A DNA stretch of 64,000 nt from Jongsikchunia kroppenstedtii DSM 45133 (GCF_000380485.1 NZ_AQYG01000050.1:62001-126000), one strand, 5' to 3'. Positions 1 through 8,450 are shown, counted from the first letter of the stretch. The notes: generated by a model not told the origin, from the sequence alone. Made by a program: numbers and translations.

Positions 1-2
1 CG

Positions 3-344
3 TGGATCGCGGATCGCCCGCAGATCGCCGAGCAGCTGCTGCGGGTGCTGGCCCGTCGGTTGCGGCGCACCAACAACAACCTCGCCGACCTCATCTTCAC
101 CGACGTCCCCGGACGCGTCGCCAAGCAGCTGCTGCAGTTGGCTCAGCGGTTCGGCACCCAGGAGGCCGGCGCGGTGCGTGTCACCCACGACCTCACGCAG
201 GAGGAGATCGCCCAGCTGGTCGGCGCTTCGCGCGAGACCGTGAACAAGGCGCTCGCCGATTTCGCCCAGCGCGGCTGGCTGCGACTGGAGGGCAAGAGCG
301 TCCTGATCGCCGACTCGGAGCGACTGGCCCGCCGCGCTCGCTGA
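3..344 (+). CDS. crp: Crp/Fnr-family transcriptional regulator (C-terminal part)
   Basis: The gene enters from the left edge, so only the last 113 residues are present. They cover the end of the dimerisation helix ([19 protein letters not shown]) and the complete winged helix-turn-helix domain. The recognition region reads [21 protein letters not shown], a typical Crp/GlxR helix-turn-helix with the R-E-T-V-N-K contact residues. The protein is expected to be a cAMP-responsive global regulator that binds TGTGA-N6-TCACA. The divergent or convergent neighbours (MBL hydrolase, RidA-like, ArsA pair, whiB4, ponA2) match the surroundings of the M. tuberculosis Crp gene Rv3676 as I recall them. A strong hairpin follows directly. 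A Crp-like site lies upstream of whiB4 in this window. Confidence 0.9.
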   Translation, partial: WIADRPQIAEQLLRVLARRLRRTNNNLADLIFTDVPGRVAKQLLQLAQRFGTQEAGAVRVTHDLTQEEIAQLVGASRETVNKALADFAQRGWLRLEGKSVLIADSERLARRAR

Positions 345-357
345 GCCGCACAACCAC

Positions 358-394
358 AAGAATCCGCCGCCCTCATCGAGGACGGCGGATTCTT
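358..394. terminator. Bidirectional hairpin terminator between crp and the MBL hydrolase
   Basis: A perfect 12-bp inverted repeat (AAGAATCCGCCG and CGGCGGATTCTT) encloses a 13-nt loop. It sits between two convergent genes, 14 nt after the crp stop and 11 nt before the stop of the minus-strand hydrolase. The A and T ends of the stem can serve as the T-rich tract in both directions. Confidence 0.85.
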
Positions 395-404
395 CGTTTC
401 GGGC

Positions 405-1220
405 TCAGCCCACCTCGCGCAGGTAGGTGAGCTGAGCCTTCACCGACATCCGGGCCGCCGGCCACAGCTTCTTGTCGACGTCGGCGTAGACCTTCTTGAC
501 GACCTTCATCGGCTTCGCCTCCTCGGCGCTCACACCGAGCTTGTCGAGCGCCGCCCGCACCTGAGCGATGCGCTCCTCCCGATGCTGCTTGTAGAACTGC
601 ACCACCGGCAGCAGATCGGGGTGATCGGGTCCATGCGCCGGCAGCAGCGTGACCCCGGACCCCAGCTCGATCAGGGTGTCGAGCGAGCGCATGTAGTCGG
701 CGAGCGTGCCGCCGCGGGGATCGATGACCGTCGTTCCCCGGCCGAGGATGGTGTCGCCGGTGACGACCGCCTTCTGATCGCCGTGCTCAACCAGGAAGCT
801 CACCGAGTCGTCGGTGTGCCCCGGCGTGGCGAGCACCGTGATCCGCAGACCGGCGGCCTCGATCACCTCACCGTCCGACAGCGTGTCGGCACCCTTCGTG
901 TGCTTATCACGCACCGCGCGCACCGGGCTGTCGGTCAGCGCGCGGAACTTCTTGATCGCGCCGGTGTGATCGAAGTGGTGATGGGTGATCAGCGTCAACG
1001 CGACCTTGCCCTGCGCCGCAAGCTTTTTCAGATGCTTCGGATGCCCCTTCGGACCGGGGTCGACGATCACGCACTCGTCGTGCCCCGGCGCCCGCAGCAC
1101 CCAGGTGTTGGTGCCGTCGAGCTCCATCGCACCCGGGTTCTTGCACAGGATCACCGACGCGAAGTCGGTGACCGGACGCAGTTTCTCGTACGCGGGATGC
1201 TCGATGACCTTCGAACTCAT
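405..1220 (-). CDS. MBL-fold metallo-hydrolase (Rv3677c-like)
   Basis: A 271-residue metallo-beta-lactamase-fold protein. It carries the metal-binding signature THHHFDHTG at residues 79-87, a later ATPGHTDDS segment with a metal-ligand His, a VTGDTIL strand and a C-terminal LPAHGP His. No signal peptide is seen, so it should act in the cytoplasm. The family includes glyoxalase II-like and nuclease-like hydrolases, and the exact substrate cannot be told from sequence. The ATG at 1218-1220 (MSSKVIEHP) was chosen over an in-frame start ten codons upstream because the conserved part begins right after it. Its position beside crp matches the mycobacterial arrangement. Confidence 0.85.
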   Translation of the reverse strand: MSSKVIEHPAYEKLRPVTDFASVILCKNPGAMELDGTNTWVLRAPGHDECVIVDPGPKGHPKHLKKLAAQGKVALTLITHHHFDHTGAIKKFRALTDSPVRAVRDKHTKGADTLSDGEVIEAAGLRITVLATPGHTDDSVSFLVEHGDQKAVVTGDTILGRGTTVIDPRGGTLADYMRSLDTLIELGSGVTLLPAHGPDHPDLLPVVQFYKQHREERIAQVRAALDKLGVSAEEAKPMKVVKKVYADVDKKLWPAARMSVKAQLTYLREVG

Positions 1221-1412
1221 GCACGTACTCGCTTCGCTCCGTGCGCGCATGAGGCACCCACACCCTGCATTGACTGATTCGCTCGCTGAAGCTCGCTCAT
1301 TTCTTCAGCTTGCCACGGGCTCCCCCATTTCCGGCGGGCAGTGGCAATCTGAGGTCATGGCTGACTTCTCGACCGCACCTCACACTTTGGTGGCCGGGAG
1401 CGTCTACCTACC

Positions 1413-1886
1413 GTGAGACCTTTTGAACAGGTAGTCGCCGAACACGGCGCCATGGTGCTGCGGGTCTGCCGCGCGGTGGTCGGACCCGACGACGCGGATG
1501 ATGCGTGGTCGGAGACCTTCGTCTCCGCGCTGCGCGCCTATCCCGATCTCGACGCCGACGCCAACATCGAGGCCTGGCTGGTGACGATCGCCCACCGCCG
1601 CGCCCTCGACGTGGTTCGAACCCGTGCGAGACAGGCGATTCCGCTCGACTCGATACCCGATCGACCCGCGTCCGCGCCGGCCGAAACCGATCCGGACCTA
1701 TGGGCTGCGGTCGCGCAGCTGCCGACCCGGCAACGTCAAGCACTCGCCTACCACTACCTGGGCGGGCTCAAGTACCCGCAGATCGCCGAGCTGATCGGCA
1801 GTTCCCCCGATGCCACTCGCCGCGCCGCCGCCGACGGGATGCGCACCCTTCGCTCCCGAATCACCAAGGAAACTTCTCATGTCTGA
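1413..1886 (+). CDS. ECF-type RNA polymerase sigma factor, coupled to ogt
   Basis: A 157-residue sigma-70-family protein with region 2 (about residues 5-65, including DADDAWSETFVSALR and the WLVTIAHRRALDVVR segment of 2.3/2.4). Region 4 follows at about 95-150 (LPTRQRQALAYHYLGGLKYPQIAELIG). It has no C-terminal extension and no anti-sigma gene beside it. The start is a GTG. A 19-codon reading frame (1357-1416) ends in the TGA that overlaps this GTG (GTGA), which could couple translation. The stop overlaps the start of the next gene, an alkyltransferase, by 8 nt, so the two are surely co-translated. This suggests a sigma factor for alkylation or DNA-damage response, but that role is inferred from context only. 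Confidence 0.85.
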   Translation: MRPFEQVVAEHGAMVLRVCRAVVGPDDADDAWSETFVSALRAYPDLDADANIEAWLVTIAHRRALDVVRTRARQAIPLDSIPDRPASAPAETDPDLWAAVAQLPTRQRQALAYHYLGGLKYPQIAELIGSSPDATRRAAADGMRTLRSRITKETSHV

Positions 1887-2484
1887 TGTCCTCGACCAAC
1901 TAAGCGCCACCGATGAGACGACCCTCGAACGCCTGCATCGCCGGCTGGTCACCGACGCGGCCGCCAACGGTCTGGTCGACATCGCGTACCGGACCATCGA
2001 CTCCCCGGTCGGATCCCTGCTGCTCGCCGCCACCGATCGCGGCGTCGTGCGCGTGGCATTCGACGTGCAGGATCACGACGCGGTACTCGCCGAGCTCGCC
2101 GAACAGATCAGTCCGCGGGTGCTGCGAGCCCCGCGGCGACTCGACAACGCAGCCGAACAGCTCGACGAGTTCTTCAACGGCTCCCGCATCGAGTTCGATC
2201 TCGCGCTGGACCTCCAACTGGCACATGGCTTTCGGCGGGAGGTCCTCGGCGAACTGCGCAAGGTGCCGTTCGGCGGCCGCCGCAGCTACGGCCAGCTCGC
2301 GGACGCGGCGGGCAACCCCAAGGCCGTGCGGGCCGTGGGCACCGCGTGCGCACGTAATCCGATTCCGCTGATCATTCCGTGCCACCGCGTGGTCCGGGCC
2401 GGAGGCACGATCGGCCAGTACGCCGGCGGACCAGAGCGCAAGCGGCTGCTGCTCGAGATGGAGGAGCGGGCGACGGCCGGCTAG
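1879..2484 (+). CDS. ogt: Methylated-DNA--[protein]-cysteine S-methyltransferase (Ogt/MGMT type)
   Basis: A 201-residue suicide alkyltransferase that transfers alkyl groups from O6-alkylguanine to its own cysteine. The active-site motif IPCHRVV is present, with Cys168. It is preceded by the substrate-loop residues NPIPLI and the helix-turn-helix segment SYGQLADAAGNPKAVRAVGTA. The protein has about 35 extra residues at the N-terminus (MSDVLDQLSATDETTLERLH...) before the usual IAYRTIDSPVGSLLLA strand. That extension is unusual and could contact the sigma factor encoded just upstream. The ATG overlaps the sigma gene by 8 nt. The ordinary repair function is well supported; a regulatory function is speculation. 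Confidence 0.92.
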   Translation: MSDVLDQLSATDETTLERLHRRLVTDAAANGLVDIAYRTIDSPVGSLLLAATDRGVVRVAFDVQDHDAVLAELAEQISPRVLRAPRRLDNAAEQLDEFFNGSRIEFDLALDLQLAHGFRREVLGELRKVPFGGRRSYGQLADAAGNPKAVRAVGTACARNPIPLIIPCHRVVRAGGTIGQYAGGPERKRLLLEMEERATAG

Positions 2485-2498
2485 CGACCGTCCAGGTC

Positions 2499-2966
2499 TC
2501 AGATTTCGACGATGAGCTCGAGCTCGACGGGCGCGCCGAGCGGCAGCTCCGCGACGCCGACGGCCGAGCGCGCGTGGACGCCGGCATCGCCGAAGATCTC
2601 GCCGAGCAACTCGGACGCGCCGTTGATCACGGCCGGCTGGCCGGTGAATCCCGGGGCCGACGCGACGAACCCGACGACCTTGACGACCCGCTTGATCGAG
2701 TCGAGGCCGACCAGGGCGTCCACGGCCGCGAGCGCGTTCAGGGCACAGGTGCGCGCCGCAGCGGTGGCCTGCTCCGGACGCACCACACCCTCGGCCCCCT
2801 CGGAGACCTTGCCGTGCGTCGACAGCTCACCACGCACCATCGGCAGCTGCCCGGAGGTGAACACCCACGAACCTGACTGCACCGCAGGCACATACGCCGC
2901 GAGCGGAGCGGCGACCTGCGGCAGTTCGATTCCGAGTTCGGCCAGACGGGCCTTCCATGACGCCAC
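2499..2966 (-). CDS. RidA/YjgF-family protein (Rv3678c-like)
   Basis: A 155-residue protein of the RidA (YjgF/YER057c/UK114) family. Visible family features are the strand VFTSGQLPMV, the NALAAVDALVG helix with KVVGFVAS, and the C-terminal VGVAELPLGAPVELELIVEI. The Arg that marks true enamine/imine deaminases is not clearly present: the typical R-S/T-V-GV...LP region reads ARSAVGVAELP. Deaminase activity is plausible but not assured. The GTG at 2964-2966 was chosen because it lies 5 nt after the upstream gene's stop and starts the conserved region (ASWKARLAELG). It is co-transcribed with the small upstream gene. Confidence 0.85.
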   Translation of the reverse strand: MASWKARLAELGIELPQVAAPLAAYVPAVQSGSWVFTSGQLPMVRGELSTHGKVSEGAEGVVRPEQATAAARTCALNALAAVDALVGLDSIKRVVKVVGFVASAPGFTGQPAVINGASELLGEIFGDAGVHARSAVGVAELPLGAPVELELIVEI

Positions 2967-2971
2967 TGCGG

Positions 2972-3136
2972 CTATCCCTTCGGTCGTTTGAGGTAGGCGA
3001 CGTGCTGCTCGCCGGTCGGGCCGGGCAGCACGCTGACCAGCTCCCATCCGTCGGCGCCCCATTGGTCGAGAATCTGCTTCGTCGCGTGCGTCAACAGCGG
3101 CACGGTCACGTACTCCCAGGCGGTCACGTCACTCAT
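2972..3136 (-). CDS. Small DUF4177-like protein
   Basis: A 54-residue protein (MSDVTAWEYVTVPLL...), with the pattern WEYVTVPL, then ILDQWGADGWELVSVLP, then YLKRP. This is the usual shape of the small DUF4177 family (Trp-Glu-Tyr strand and GWELVSV strand). Its function is unknown. It is the first gene of a two-gene unit with the RidA-like gene, with 5 nt between them. A similarly placed small gene exists beside Rv3678c in mycobacteria, as I recall. It is too short for confident assignment without a profile search. Confidence 0.7.
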   Translation of the reverse strand: MSDVTAWEYVTVPLLTHATKQILDQWGADGWELVSVLPGPTGEQHVAYLKRPKG

Positions 3137-3248
3137 GTGGATCAGCTTAGGCGAGTCGGTCATCCGACAACCGGATACCGGCCCCGCGCGGCCGATCGCC
3201 CTGTCGGGCCGCCGGTATCGGCAATCCCCGAAAGAAATTTTGGAAACA

Positions 3249-3276
3249 TGTCGATGCGAGGCCAACCCGTTCGTGT
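3249..3276 (+). promoter_or_regulatory. Candidate ECF42-type promoter
   Basis: TGTCGA at 3249-3254 is followed, 17 nt later, by CGTGT at 3272-3276, about 50 nt before the DGPF-protein start codon. ECF42 sigma factors are reported to recognise a TGTCGA -35 element with a CGA/TC-like -10, and to drive their own neighbouring DGPF genes. The -35 match is exact and the -10 is only approximate. Confidence 0.45.
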
Positions 3277-3328
3277 AGGTGATGAAGGCAGGGCAACCGG
3301 CCCGCCTCCGACTCAAGGAGTGATCGAA

Positions 3329-3682
3329 ATGACGCAGTACCTGGTGGCCGTGGAAATCCCCGTCGACTACGCACCGAACGAGGCCGAGAACGCCCTCATC
3401 CAGCACGATGTGGACGTCCTCAACGAGGAGCTGAAGGCGGCCGGCGCGATGGTGTTCGGCGGCGGACTGAGTCAGGTTCATACCGCGACGGTGCTCCGGG
3501 CCCAGGAGAACGGTGACGTACTGGTGACGGACGGGCCGTTCCTGGAGACCAAGGAGCAGATCGGTGGCTTCTGGGTGATCGAGGCGGCCGACCTCGACGC
3601 CGCTCTCGGGTGGGGCCGCAAGGCCGCCCGCGCCTGCCGGGTGCCGATCGAGGTGCGTCCCTTCGAGGGCGTCGTCGAGTGA
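3329..3682 (+). CDS. YCII-related DGPF-domain protein
   Basis: A 117-residue YCII-related protein. It carries the eponymous motif DGPF in VTDGPFLETKEQIGGFWVIEAADLDAALGWGRKAA, here residues 67-101 (quoted in short pieces: VTDGPFLETKEQ, GGFWVIEAADLD). The biochemical activity of DGPF proteins is not known. They are the characteristic partners of ECF42 sigma factors, and such a gene starts 19 nt downstream here. A good ribosome binding site (AAGGAG, 3315-3320) precedes the ATG. A TGTCGA element lies about 75 nt upstream. Both genes probably form one autoregulated unit. Confidence 0.88.
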   Translation: MTQYLVAVEIPVDYAPNEAENALIQHDVDVLNEELKAAGAMVFGGGLSQVHTATVLRAQENGDVLVTDGPFLETKEQIGGFWVIEAADLDAALGWGRKAARACRVPIEVRPFEGVVE

Positions 3683-3701
3683 TCTGACCCCCGAACCGAT
3701 C

Positions 3702-4940
3702 ATGCAGCGCGCGACCGAATCTCAGATCTCCGCGATCTTCAAGGATGAGTACGGCCGGGCGGTGTCCGTCCTGATCGGCGTCCTCGGCGATATCGACACC
3801 GCCGAGGACGCCGTGCAGGAGGCCTTCATCGAGGCCCTGCGCACCTGGCCCGAACGGGGTCTGCCGCCGAGTCCGCCCGGCTGGATCATCACGACAGCCC
3901 GCAATCGCGCGATCGACCGGATTCGTCGTGAGTCGACCCGGGACGTCCGCCAGGAGCAGGCGTTCCGACTCGGCGGCCGACTCGCGCAGGAAGGAGCCGA
4001 CGCCGTGTTCGACGACACCGCGATCCCGGACGACCGCCTGCGGCTCATCTTCACCTGCTGCCATCCCGCCCTCAACGAGCCCGCCCGAATCGCGCTGACC
4101 CTCAAGCTGATCGGCGGCCTCACCACGGCCGAGGTGGCCCGCGCCTTCCTGGTTCCGGAGGCAACGGTCGCGCAGCGGATCGTCCGGGCCAAGAACAAGA
4201 TCAAACGCGCCAACATCCCCTACCGGGTCCCGGAGAGCGCGGAGCTCATCGATCGGCTCGGTTCCGTACTCGCGGTCATCTACCTGATCTATACCGAGGG
4301 ACACACGGCGTCGGCGGGCGCGCAGCTGACCCGGATCGATCTGGCCGTCGAGGCGGTCCGGCTCGGCCGGGTGCTCGCGACCCTGATGCCCGACGAGCCG
4401 GAGGTGCTCGGACTGCTCGCGCTGATGCTGCTGGGCGAGTCCCGCCGGCCGGCGCGCACTACCGCCGACGGCGATCTGGTGCCGCTCGCCGAGCAGGACC
4501 GGTCGCTCTGGGATCGCGACCTCGCCCTCGAGGGGCATGAATTGGTGCTCCGCTGCCTGCGTCGCGGCCGACCGGGTCCCTATCAACTGCAAGCGACGAT
4601 CGCGGCGACCCATGCGGCAGCCGCCAGCGCCGACCGGACCGACTGGCCGCAGATACTCGCGTTGTACGACGGCCTGTACGCGCTGACCCCGACATCGGTC
4701 GTCGCGCTCAACCGGGCCGTCGCGCTGGCCCAGGTGGCTGGTCCGGCGGCGGCGCTCGCGGAGGTCGACGCGCTCGACCTAGACGGTTTTCACCTGTGGC
4801 ACGCCACGCGCGGGCATCTGCTCGACCAATTGGGCAGTACCGCCGAAGCGACCGCGGCATACCGACGCGCCGCCACGCTCACCGACAACGACGCCGAACG
4901 GCGCCACCTGCTCCGGCGCGCCGATCATTCGGACGACTGA
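3702..4940 (+). CDS. ECF42-group RNA polymerase sigma factor with C-terminal TPR-like extension
   Basis: A 412-residue sigma factor, far longer than an ordinary ECF protein. Regions 2 and 4 occupy about residues 1-180 (AEDAVQEAFIEALRTWP; WIITTARNRAIDRIRRE; LKLIGGLTTAEVARAFLVPEATVAQRIVRAK). The remaining 230 residues form a helical, TPR-like extension rich in Ala-Leu repeats (ALNRAVALAQVAGPAAALAEVDAL; RGHLLDQLGSTAEATAAYRRAA). This layout, with a DGPF protein just upstream and no anti-sigma gene, defines the ECF42 group. In that group the extension is needed for activity in the cases studied. The stimulus is unknown. No clear ribosome binding site precedes the ATG, so translation may depend on the upstream gene. 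Confidence 0.9.
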   Translation: MQRATESQISAIFKDEYGRAVSVLIGVLGDIDTAEDAVQEAFIEALRTWPERGLPPSPPGWIITTARNRAIDRIRRESTRDVRQEQAFRLGGRLAQEGADAVFDDTAIPDDRLRLIFTCCHPALNEPARIALTLKLIGGLTTAEVARAFLVPEATVAQRIVRAKNKIKRANIPYRVPESAELIDRLGSVLAVIYLIYTEGHTASAGAQLTRIDLAVEAVRLGRVLATLMPDEPEVLGLLALMLLGESRRPARTTADGDLVPLAEQDRSLWDRDLALEGHELVLRCLRRGRPGPYQLQATIAATHAAAASADRTDWPQILALYDGLYALTPTSVVALNRAVALAQVAGPAAALAEVDALDLDGFHLWHATRGHLLDQLGSTAEATAAYRRAATLTDNDAERRHLLRRADHSDD

Positions 4941-4998
4941 ATACCGTCGCGCGGACTGGGGCGGCCCGGGAACTCCCTGCGACACTTCGCGTATACCG

Positions 4999-5793
4999 AT
5001 GATGTCGTTGCAGCCGGTCACCCGAGAACAGGCCGCGCTGAACCTGAAGCAGTGCGCTGGCAAATATCGCGCCGCGTTCCTGCTCGCGGCGCTTCCCGGC
5101 ATCGCCGTGGTCGTCGCCGCGGCGTTCCTCGTCGACGATCCGAAGGCAGTCGCGGCGTGGGTCGTGCTGATGATCGCCGGGTTCCTCTGCAGTCTCGGGG
5201 TGCTGCTCACCAGGCAGGTCTCGATCCGATTCCGCTATCGGATCACGGCGCCCCACTCGACCCTGATGATGGCCGGCGCCCTCGTCGCGGCGGTCGCCGC
5301 CGCGGCCGGCATCGATTACCTCGTGGTGGCGGCCGTCGGCACCGGACCCGGCACCCGCCGGATCACCGTGCCCGTGGCGATCTTCGTCATCGTCTGCACG
5401 GTCCGACTCACGCAGAGCTATCTGACGCTGTTCTCCGGGTCGGCGTACGCGCTGATCGTTCGGAACGCCCGAGTGCCGTGGAGCCTGGTCTCCCAGGTCG
5501 TGGTCGCCCCCGGCCGAACACCGGACAGCACCGAGATCGGGGTGCGCACCGCCCGCCCGCAGCCCCAGTCACTCCGGATTCGGGAGAACGAAGCACTGCG
5601 GGATCTCCCCTTCCGGGTGGTCGTGCCGACCAAGCAGTTCGACATGGACCGGCTGCATTGGGCGATCAACCAGTCGGGCCGTACCGACATCGCGCTGCTG
5701 TATCGGACCACGACCGGCGAACAACTGGTCCGGATGTCGAACATGCCGGTGACCCCATATCCGCAACCCGACCAGCACATCGGCCGGTTCTGA
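4999..5793 (+). CDS. Hypothetical membrane protein, YcxB-like layout
   Basis: A 264-residue protein with four predicted membrane segments, at about residues 25-45, 51-70, 86-114 and 120-144. A soluble C-terminal half of about 120 residues follows, rich in strands (ALIVRNARVPWSLVSQVVVAP, FRVVVPTKQFDMDRLHWAINQSG). The order of membrane segments followed by a PH-like or YcxB-like tail resembles YcxB-type proteins, but the match is weak. Two adjacent ATG codons open the frame, and neither has a clear ribosome binding site. It lies between the ECF42 gene and the ArsA pair on the same strand. No function can be given. Confidence 0.65.
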   Translation: MMSLQPVTREQAALNLKQCAGKYRAAFLLAALPGIAVVVAAAFLVDDPKAVAAWVVLMIAGFLCSLGVLLTRQVSIRFRYRITAPHSTLMMAGALVAAVAAAAGIDYLVVAAVGTGPGTRRITVPVAIFVIVCTVRLTQSYLTLFSGSAYALIVRNARVPWSLVSQVVVAPGRTPDSTEIGVRTARPQPQSLRIRENEALRDLPFRVVVPTKQFDMDRLHWAINQSGRTDIALLYRTTTGEQLVRMSNMPVTPYPQPDQHIGRF

Positions 5794-5890
5794 GTGCCCG
5801 AACGCCGACCATCCGGATCACGACTGTCAGCTGCGTCATAGCTGGCCCAACCCAGGTGGGACCGAATTGCGGTGGCCGTATGGTTAGCGC

Positions 5891-6904
5891 GTGACCAGCG
5901 ATCAACAATCGACCGGCACCACCTGGCCGGAGGCCGCCACCAAGGCGCGCCTGCATTTCGTATCCGGCAAAGGCGGCACCGGCAAGACGACCGTCGCGTC
6001 GGCTCTCGCACTGACCCTCGCCGCCGAAGGCAAGAAGGTCCTGCTCGTGGAATGCGAAGGGCGCCAAGGCATCGCCCAGCTCTTCGACATCCCGCCGCTG
6101 CCGCCGACCGAGACCCGCGTCGCGACCGCCGAGGGCGGCGGCGAGGTGTCGGCCCTGGCGATCGACATCGAGCATGCGCTGCTCGAATACCTCGACATGT
6201 TCTACAACCTGGGCTTCGCCGGCCGGGCGATGAAGCGCATCGGCGCCATCGACTTCGTCACCTCGATCGCGCCGGGCCTCAAGGACGTCCTGATCACCGG
6301 CAAGATCAAGGAATGCGTGATCCGCACCGAGAAGAACGGCAAGCGGGTCTACGACGCGGTCGTGGTGGACGCCCCGCCGACCGGCCGCATCGGCAACTTC
6401 CTCGACGTCACCAAGGCGATGTCGGATGTGGTCAACACGGGTCCGATCCGCAACCAGAGCGAGGGCGTGGTGCAGCTGCTGCACTCGCCGGACACCGTCG
6501 TGCATCTGGTCACCCTGCTCGAGGCGATGCCGGTGCAGGAGACCATCGAGGCCGTGGCGGAGCTGGAGAGCAAGAACCTGCCGATCGGTGCGCTCATCGT
6601 GAACCGCAGCGAGCCGCTGCACCTGCCGTCCGACCAGGTCGACGACATCGCCGACGGCACCATCGATGCCGACCGGGTGCGCGTCGACCTCGCCGCCGCC
6701 GGCCTGGAGGTGTCGGATGCCGACCTCGCCGGTCTGCTGACCGAGACCATCGAGCACGCCACCCGGGTCCAGGCCCAGCAGGAGGCGCGCGACGACCTCG
6801 ACAAGCTCGAACAGGCTCAGGTCGAGCTGCCCGCATTCGATGAGGGCGTCGATCTCGGAGCGCTGTACACCCTGTCCGACCTGCTGCGGAAGGCTGGTGC
6901 GTGA
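5891..6904 (+). CDS. ArsA/Get3-type ATPase, first subunit (Rv3679-like)
   Basis: A 337-residue P-loop ATPase of the ArsA/Get3/MinD class. The deviant Walker A motif [10 protein letters not shown] is at about residues 26-35. The switch/Walker B region reads [17 protein letters not shown], and a LIVNRSEP strand lies near the C-terminus. The protein begins with GTG. It overlaps the second ATPase gene by one base (TGATG), as expected for two subunits of one complex. In M. tuberculosis the pair Rv3679/Rv3680 forms a heterodimer related to Get3 and is not an arsenite pump. No arsenic genes stand beside the pair here, so a chaperone or membrane-protein role is more likely than arsenite efflux. Confidence 0.88.
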   Translation: MTSDQQSTGTTWPEAATKARLHFVSGKGGTGKTTVASALALTLAAEGKKVLLVECEGRQGIAQLFDIPPLPPTETRVATAEGGGEVSALAIDIEHALLEYLDMFYNLGFAGRAMKRIGAIDFVTSIAPGLKDVLITGKIKECVIRTEKNGKRVYDAVVVDAPPTGRIGNFLDVTKAMSDVVNTGPIRNQSEGVVQLLHSPDTVVHLVTLLEAMPVQETIEAVAELESKNLPIGALIVNRSEPLHLPSDQVDDIADGTIDADRVRVDLAAAGLEVSDADLAGLLTETIEHATRVQAQQEARDDLDKLEQAQVELPAFDEGVDLGALYTLSDLLRKAGA

Positions 6905-8010
6905 TGGCTCACAAGTTGCAGATGGGCGCGCTGCTCACCGATCCGGACACTAAGGTGTTGCTCTGCTGCGGCGCCGGCGGCGTCGGCAAGACCACCACGG
7001 CCGCGGCGATGGGCCTCTATGCCGCCGAGCACGGACGCAAGGTCGTCGTCATGACGATCGACCCGGCCCGGCGCCTCGCGCAGTCGCTCGGCATGACCGA
7101 GCTGACCAACACGCCGCAGCCGATCGCCCTCGACGACGAGGAGATCGTGACGTCCGGCGGCTCGCTCGACGCGATGATGCTCGACATGCGCCGCACATTC
7201 GACGAGATGGTGACGCAGTACTCGACGCCCGAACGCGCCGAGGCGATCATGAACAACTCCTTCTATCAGACCCTCGCCACCTCGTTCTCCGGCACGCAGG
7301 AGTACATGGCGATGGAGAAGCTCGGCCAGCTGCTGGACGAGGACAAGTGGGATCTGATCATCGTCGACACCCCGCCGTCGCGGAACGCGCTCGACTTCCT
7401 CGACGCGCCGCAGCGGCTCGGATCCTTCCTCGACGGCCGGATGATGAAGCTGCTCGTCGGCGGCGGACGCGGGGTCGGCCGCCTGGTCACCGGCGCGGTC
7501 GGCCTGGCGATGAAGGGCATCTCCACGATCATCGGCGGCGAGGTGCTGCGTGACGTCGCGGCGTTCGTGCAGTCGCTGGATTCGATGTTCGGCGGCTTCC
7601 ACGAGCGCGCCACGCGCACCTACAACCTCCTCAAGCGCGACGGCACCCAGTTCGCGGTGGTGTCGTCGGCGGAGCCGGATTCGCTGCGCGAGGCCGCCTT
7701 CTTCGTCGATCGACTGTCGGAGGAGAAGATGCCGCTGGCGGGATTGATCCTGAACCGCACGCATCCGAACCTGACGACGATCGCGCCGGCGGCTGCCGAA
7801 CTGGCGGTGGAGAAGACCGAGGACGAGCTGACCAGGGCGGTGCTGCAGATTCACATCGACCGCGCCAACACGGGAAAGCGGGAGCTGCATCTGCTGGGCC
7901 GGTTCACGACGTCGCACCCGACCGTTCCGATCGTCGGTGTGCCGTCGCTGCCCTTCGAGGTGGCCGACCTTGAAGCGCTACGCGCAGTGGCCAGCCAGAT
8001 CACTGCCTAG
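6904..8010 (+). CDS. ArsA/Get3-type ATPase, second subunit (Rv3680-like)
   Basis: A 368-residue partner ATPase. It has the Walker [11 protein letters not shown] at about residues 22-31, a switch I region FDEMVTQYS, a Walker B segment [18 protein letters not shown] and a C-terminal [11 protein letters not shown] strand. Its central loop ([23 protein letters not shown]) is hydrophobic and Gly-rich, where Get3 proteins have their client-binding helices. The ATG shares one base with the stop of the first subunit. A GTG one codon upstream is an equally possible start. A strong terminator follows within 15 nt, so the operon ends here. Confidence 0.88.
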   Translation: MAHKLQMGALLTDPDTKVLLCCGAGGVGKTTTAAAMGLYAAEHGRKVVVMTIDPARRLAQSLGMTELTNTPQPIALDDEEIVTSGGSLDAMMLDMRRTFDEMVTQYSTPERAEAIMNNSFYQTLATSFSGTQEYMAMEKLGQLLDEDKWDLIIVDTPPSRNALDFLDAPQRLGSFLDGRMMKLLVGGGRGVGRLVTGAVGLAMKGISTIIGGEVLRDVAAFVQSLDSMFGGFHERATRTYNLLKRDGTQFAVVSSAEPDSLREAAFFVDRLSEEKMPLAGLILNRTHPNLTTIAPAAAELAVEKTEDELTRAVLQIHIDRANTGKRELHLLGRFTTSHPTVPIVGVPSLPFEVADLEALRAVASQITA

Positions 8011-8022
8011 CCACGAACTGAG

Positions 8023-8057
8023 AAGGCCCGCCCGAGCTATTGCTCGCGGCGGGCCTT
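8023..8057. terminator. Bidirectional hairpin terminator between the ArsA pair and whiB4
   Basis: A perfect 10-bp inverted repeat (AAGGCCCGCC and GGCGGGCCTT) with a 15-nt loop lies between the convergent ATPase operon and whiB4. The outer A/T bases give short T tracts on either strand. Confidence 0.85.
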
Positions 8058-8061
8058 GTCG

Positions 8062-8370
8062 CTATACGGCGTGCTGCCTACGCCGCTGAGCTTCGAAGAA
8101 GGAGCCCCAGGAGGTGACCTCGGGGTGCTGGCGCAGCAGCGCTCGGCGCTGGCGCTCGGTCATGCCGCCCCACACGCCGAATTCGACGCGGTTGTCGAGG
8201 GCGTCGGCGCCGCACTCGAGCTGGACGGGACAGTGGCGACAGATGGTCGCGGCTTTGCGCTGGGCAGCGCCGCGGACGAACAACTCATCCGGGTCGACCC
8301 CTCGACACCGGGCACTGGACACCCAAGCCAAACGAGCTTCCGAGTCTGCGATCGTCGCTGCCTTCGTCAT
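8062..8370 (-). CDS. whiB4: WhiB-family Fe-S redox regulator, WhiB4-like
   Basis: A 102-residue WhiB protein. The [4Fe-4S] ligands are Cys in SARCRGVD and the cluster C-RHC-PVQLE-C (CRHCPVQLEC). The signature turn GVWGGMTERQRR follows and ends in a basic tail (EAQRRRQHAV). It should act as an O2- or NO-sensitive transcription regulator; WhiB4 in mycobacteria controls the oxidative stress response. The ATG at 8368-8370 was chosen because an AGGGG ribosome binding site precedes it. The gene is divergent from ponA2 and has a CRP-like palindrome about 80 nt upstream. The synteny (ArsA pair, whiB4, ponA2) supports the WhiB4 name over other WhiB members. Confidence 0.92.
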   Translation of the reverse strand: MTKAATIADSEARLAWVSSARCRGVDPDELFVRGAAQRKAATICRHCPVQLECGADALDNRVEFGVWGGMTERQRRALLRQHPEVTSWGSFFEAQRRRQHAV

Positions 8371-8450
8371 CTGCAACCCCTGTTCTGTTTCCGGAGATCG
8401 TCCATCGCTCTGCCATGGACGACTTGTCCTCCGCCACACATTGCATCGAA

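Noticed and set aside
582-1277. Long open frame on the plus strand opposite the MBL hydrolase (231 codons)
   Set aside because: It is antisense to a clear metallo-beta-lactamase-fold gene and its translation is Arg/His-rich without motifs, as expected for GC-rich shadow frames.
3420-4613. 397-codon minus-strand frame opposite the ECF42 sigma gene
   Set aside because: The plus strand encodes a motif-complete sigma factor; the antisense product is low-complexity and has no recognisable domain.
5891-8010. Arsenic resistance operon
   Set aside because: The two ATPases are ArsA/Get3-like but match the Rv3679/Rv3680-type pair, and no arsR, arsC or arsD gene is nearby. The ArsB-like permease is 47 kb away.
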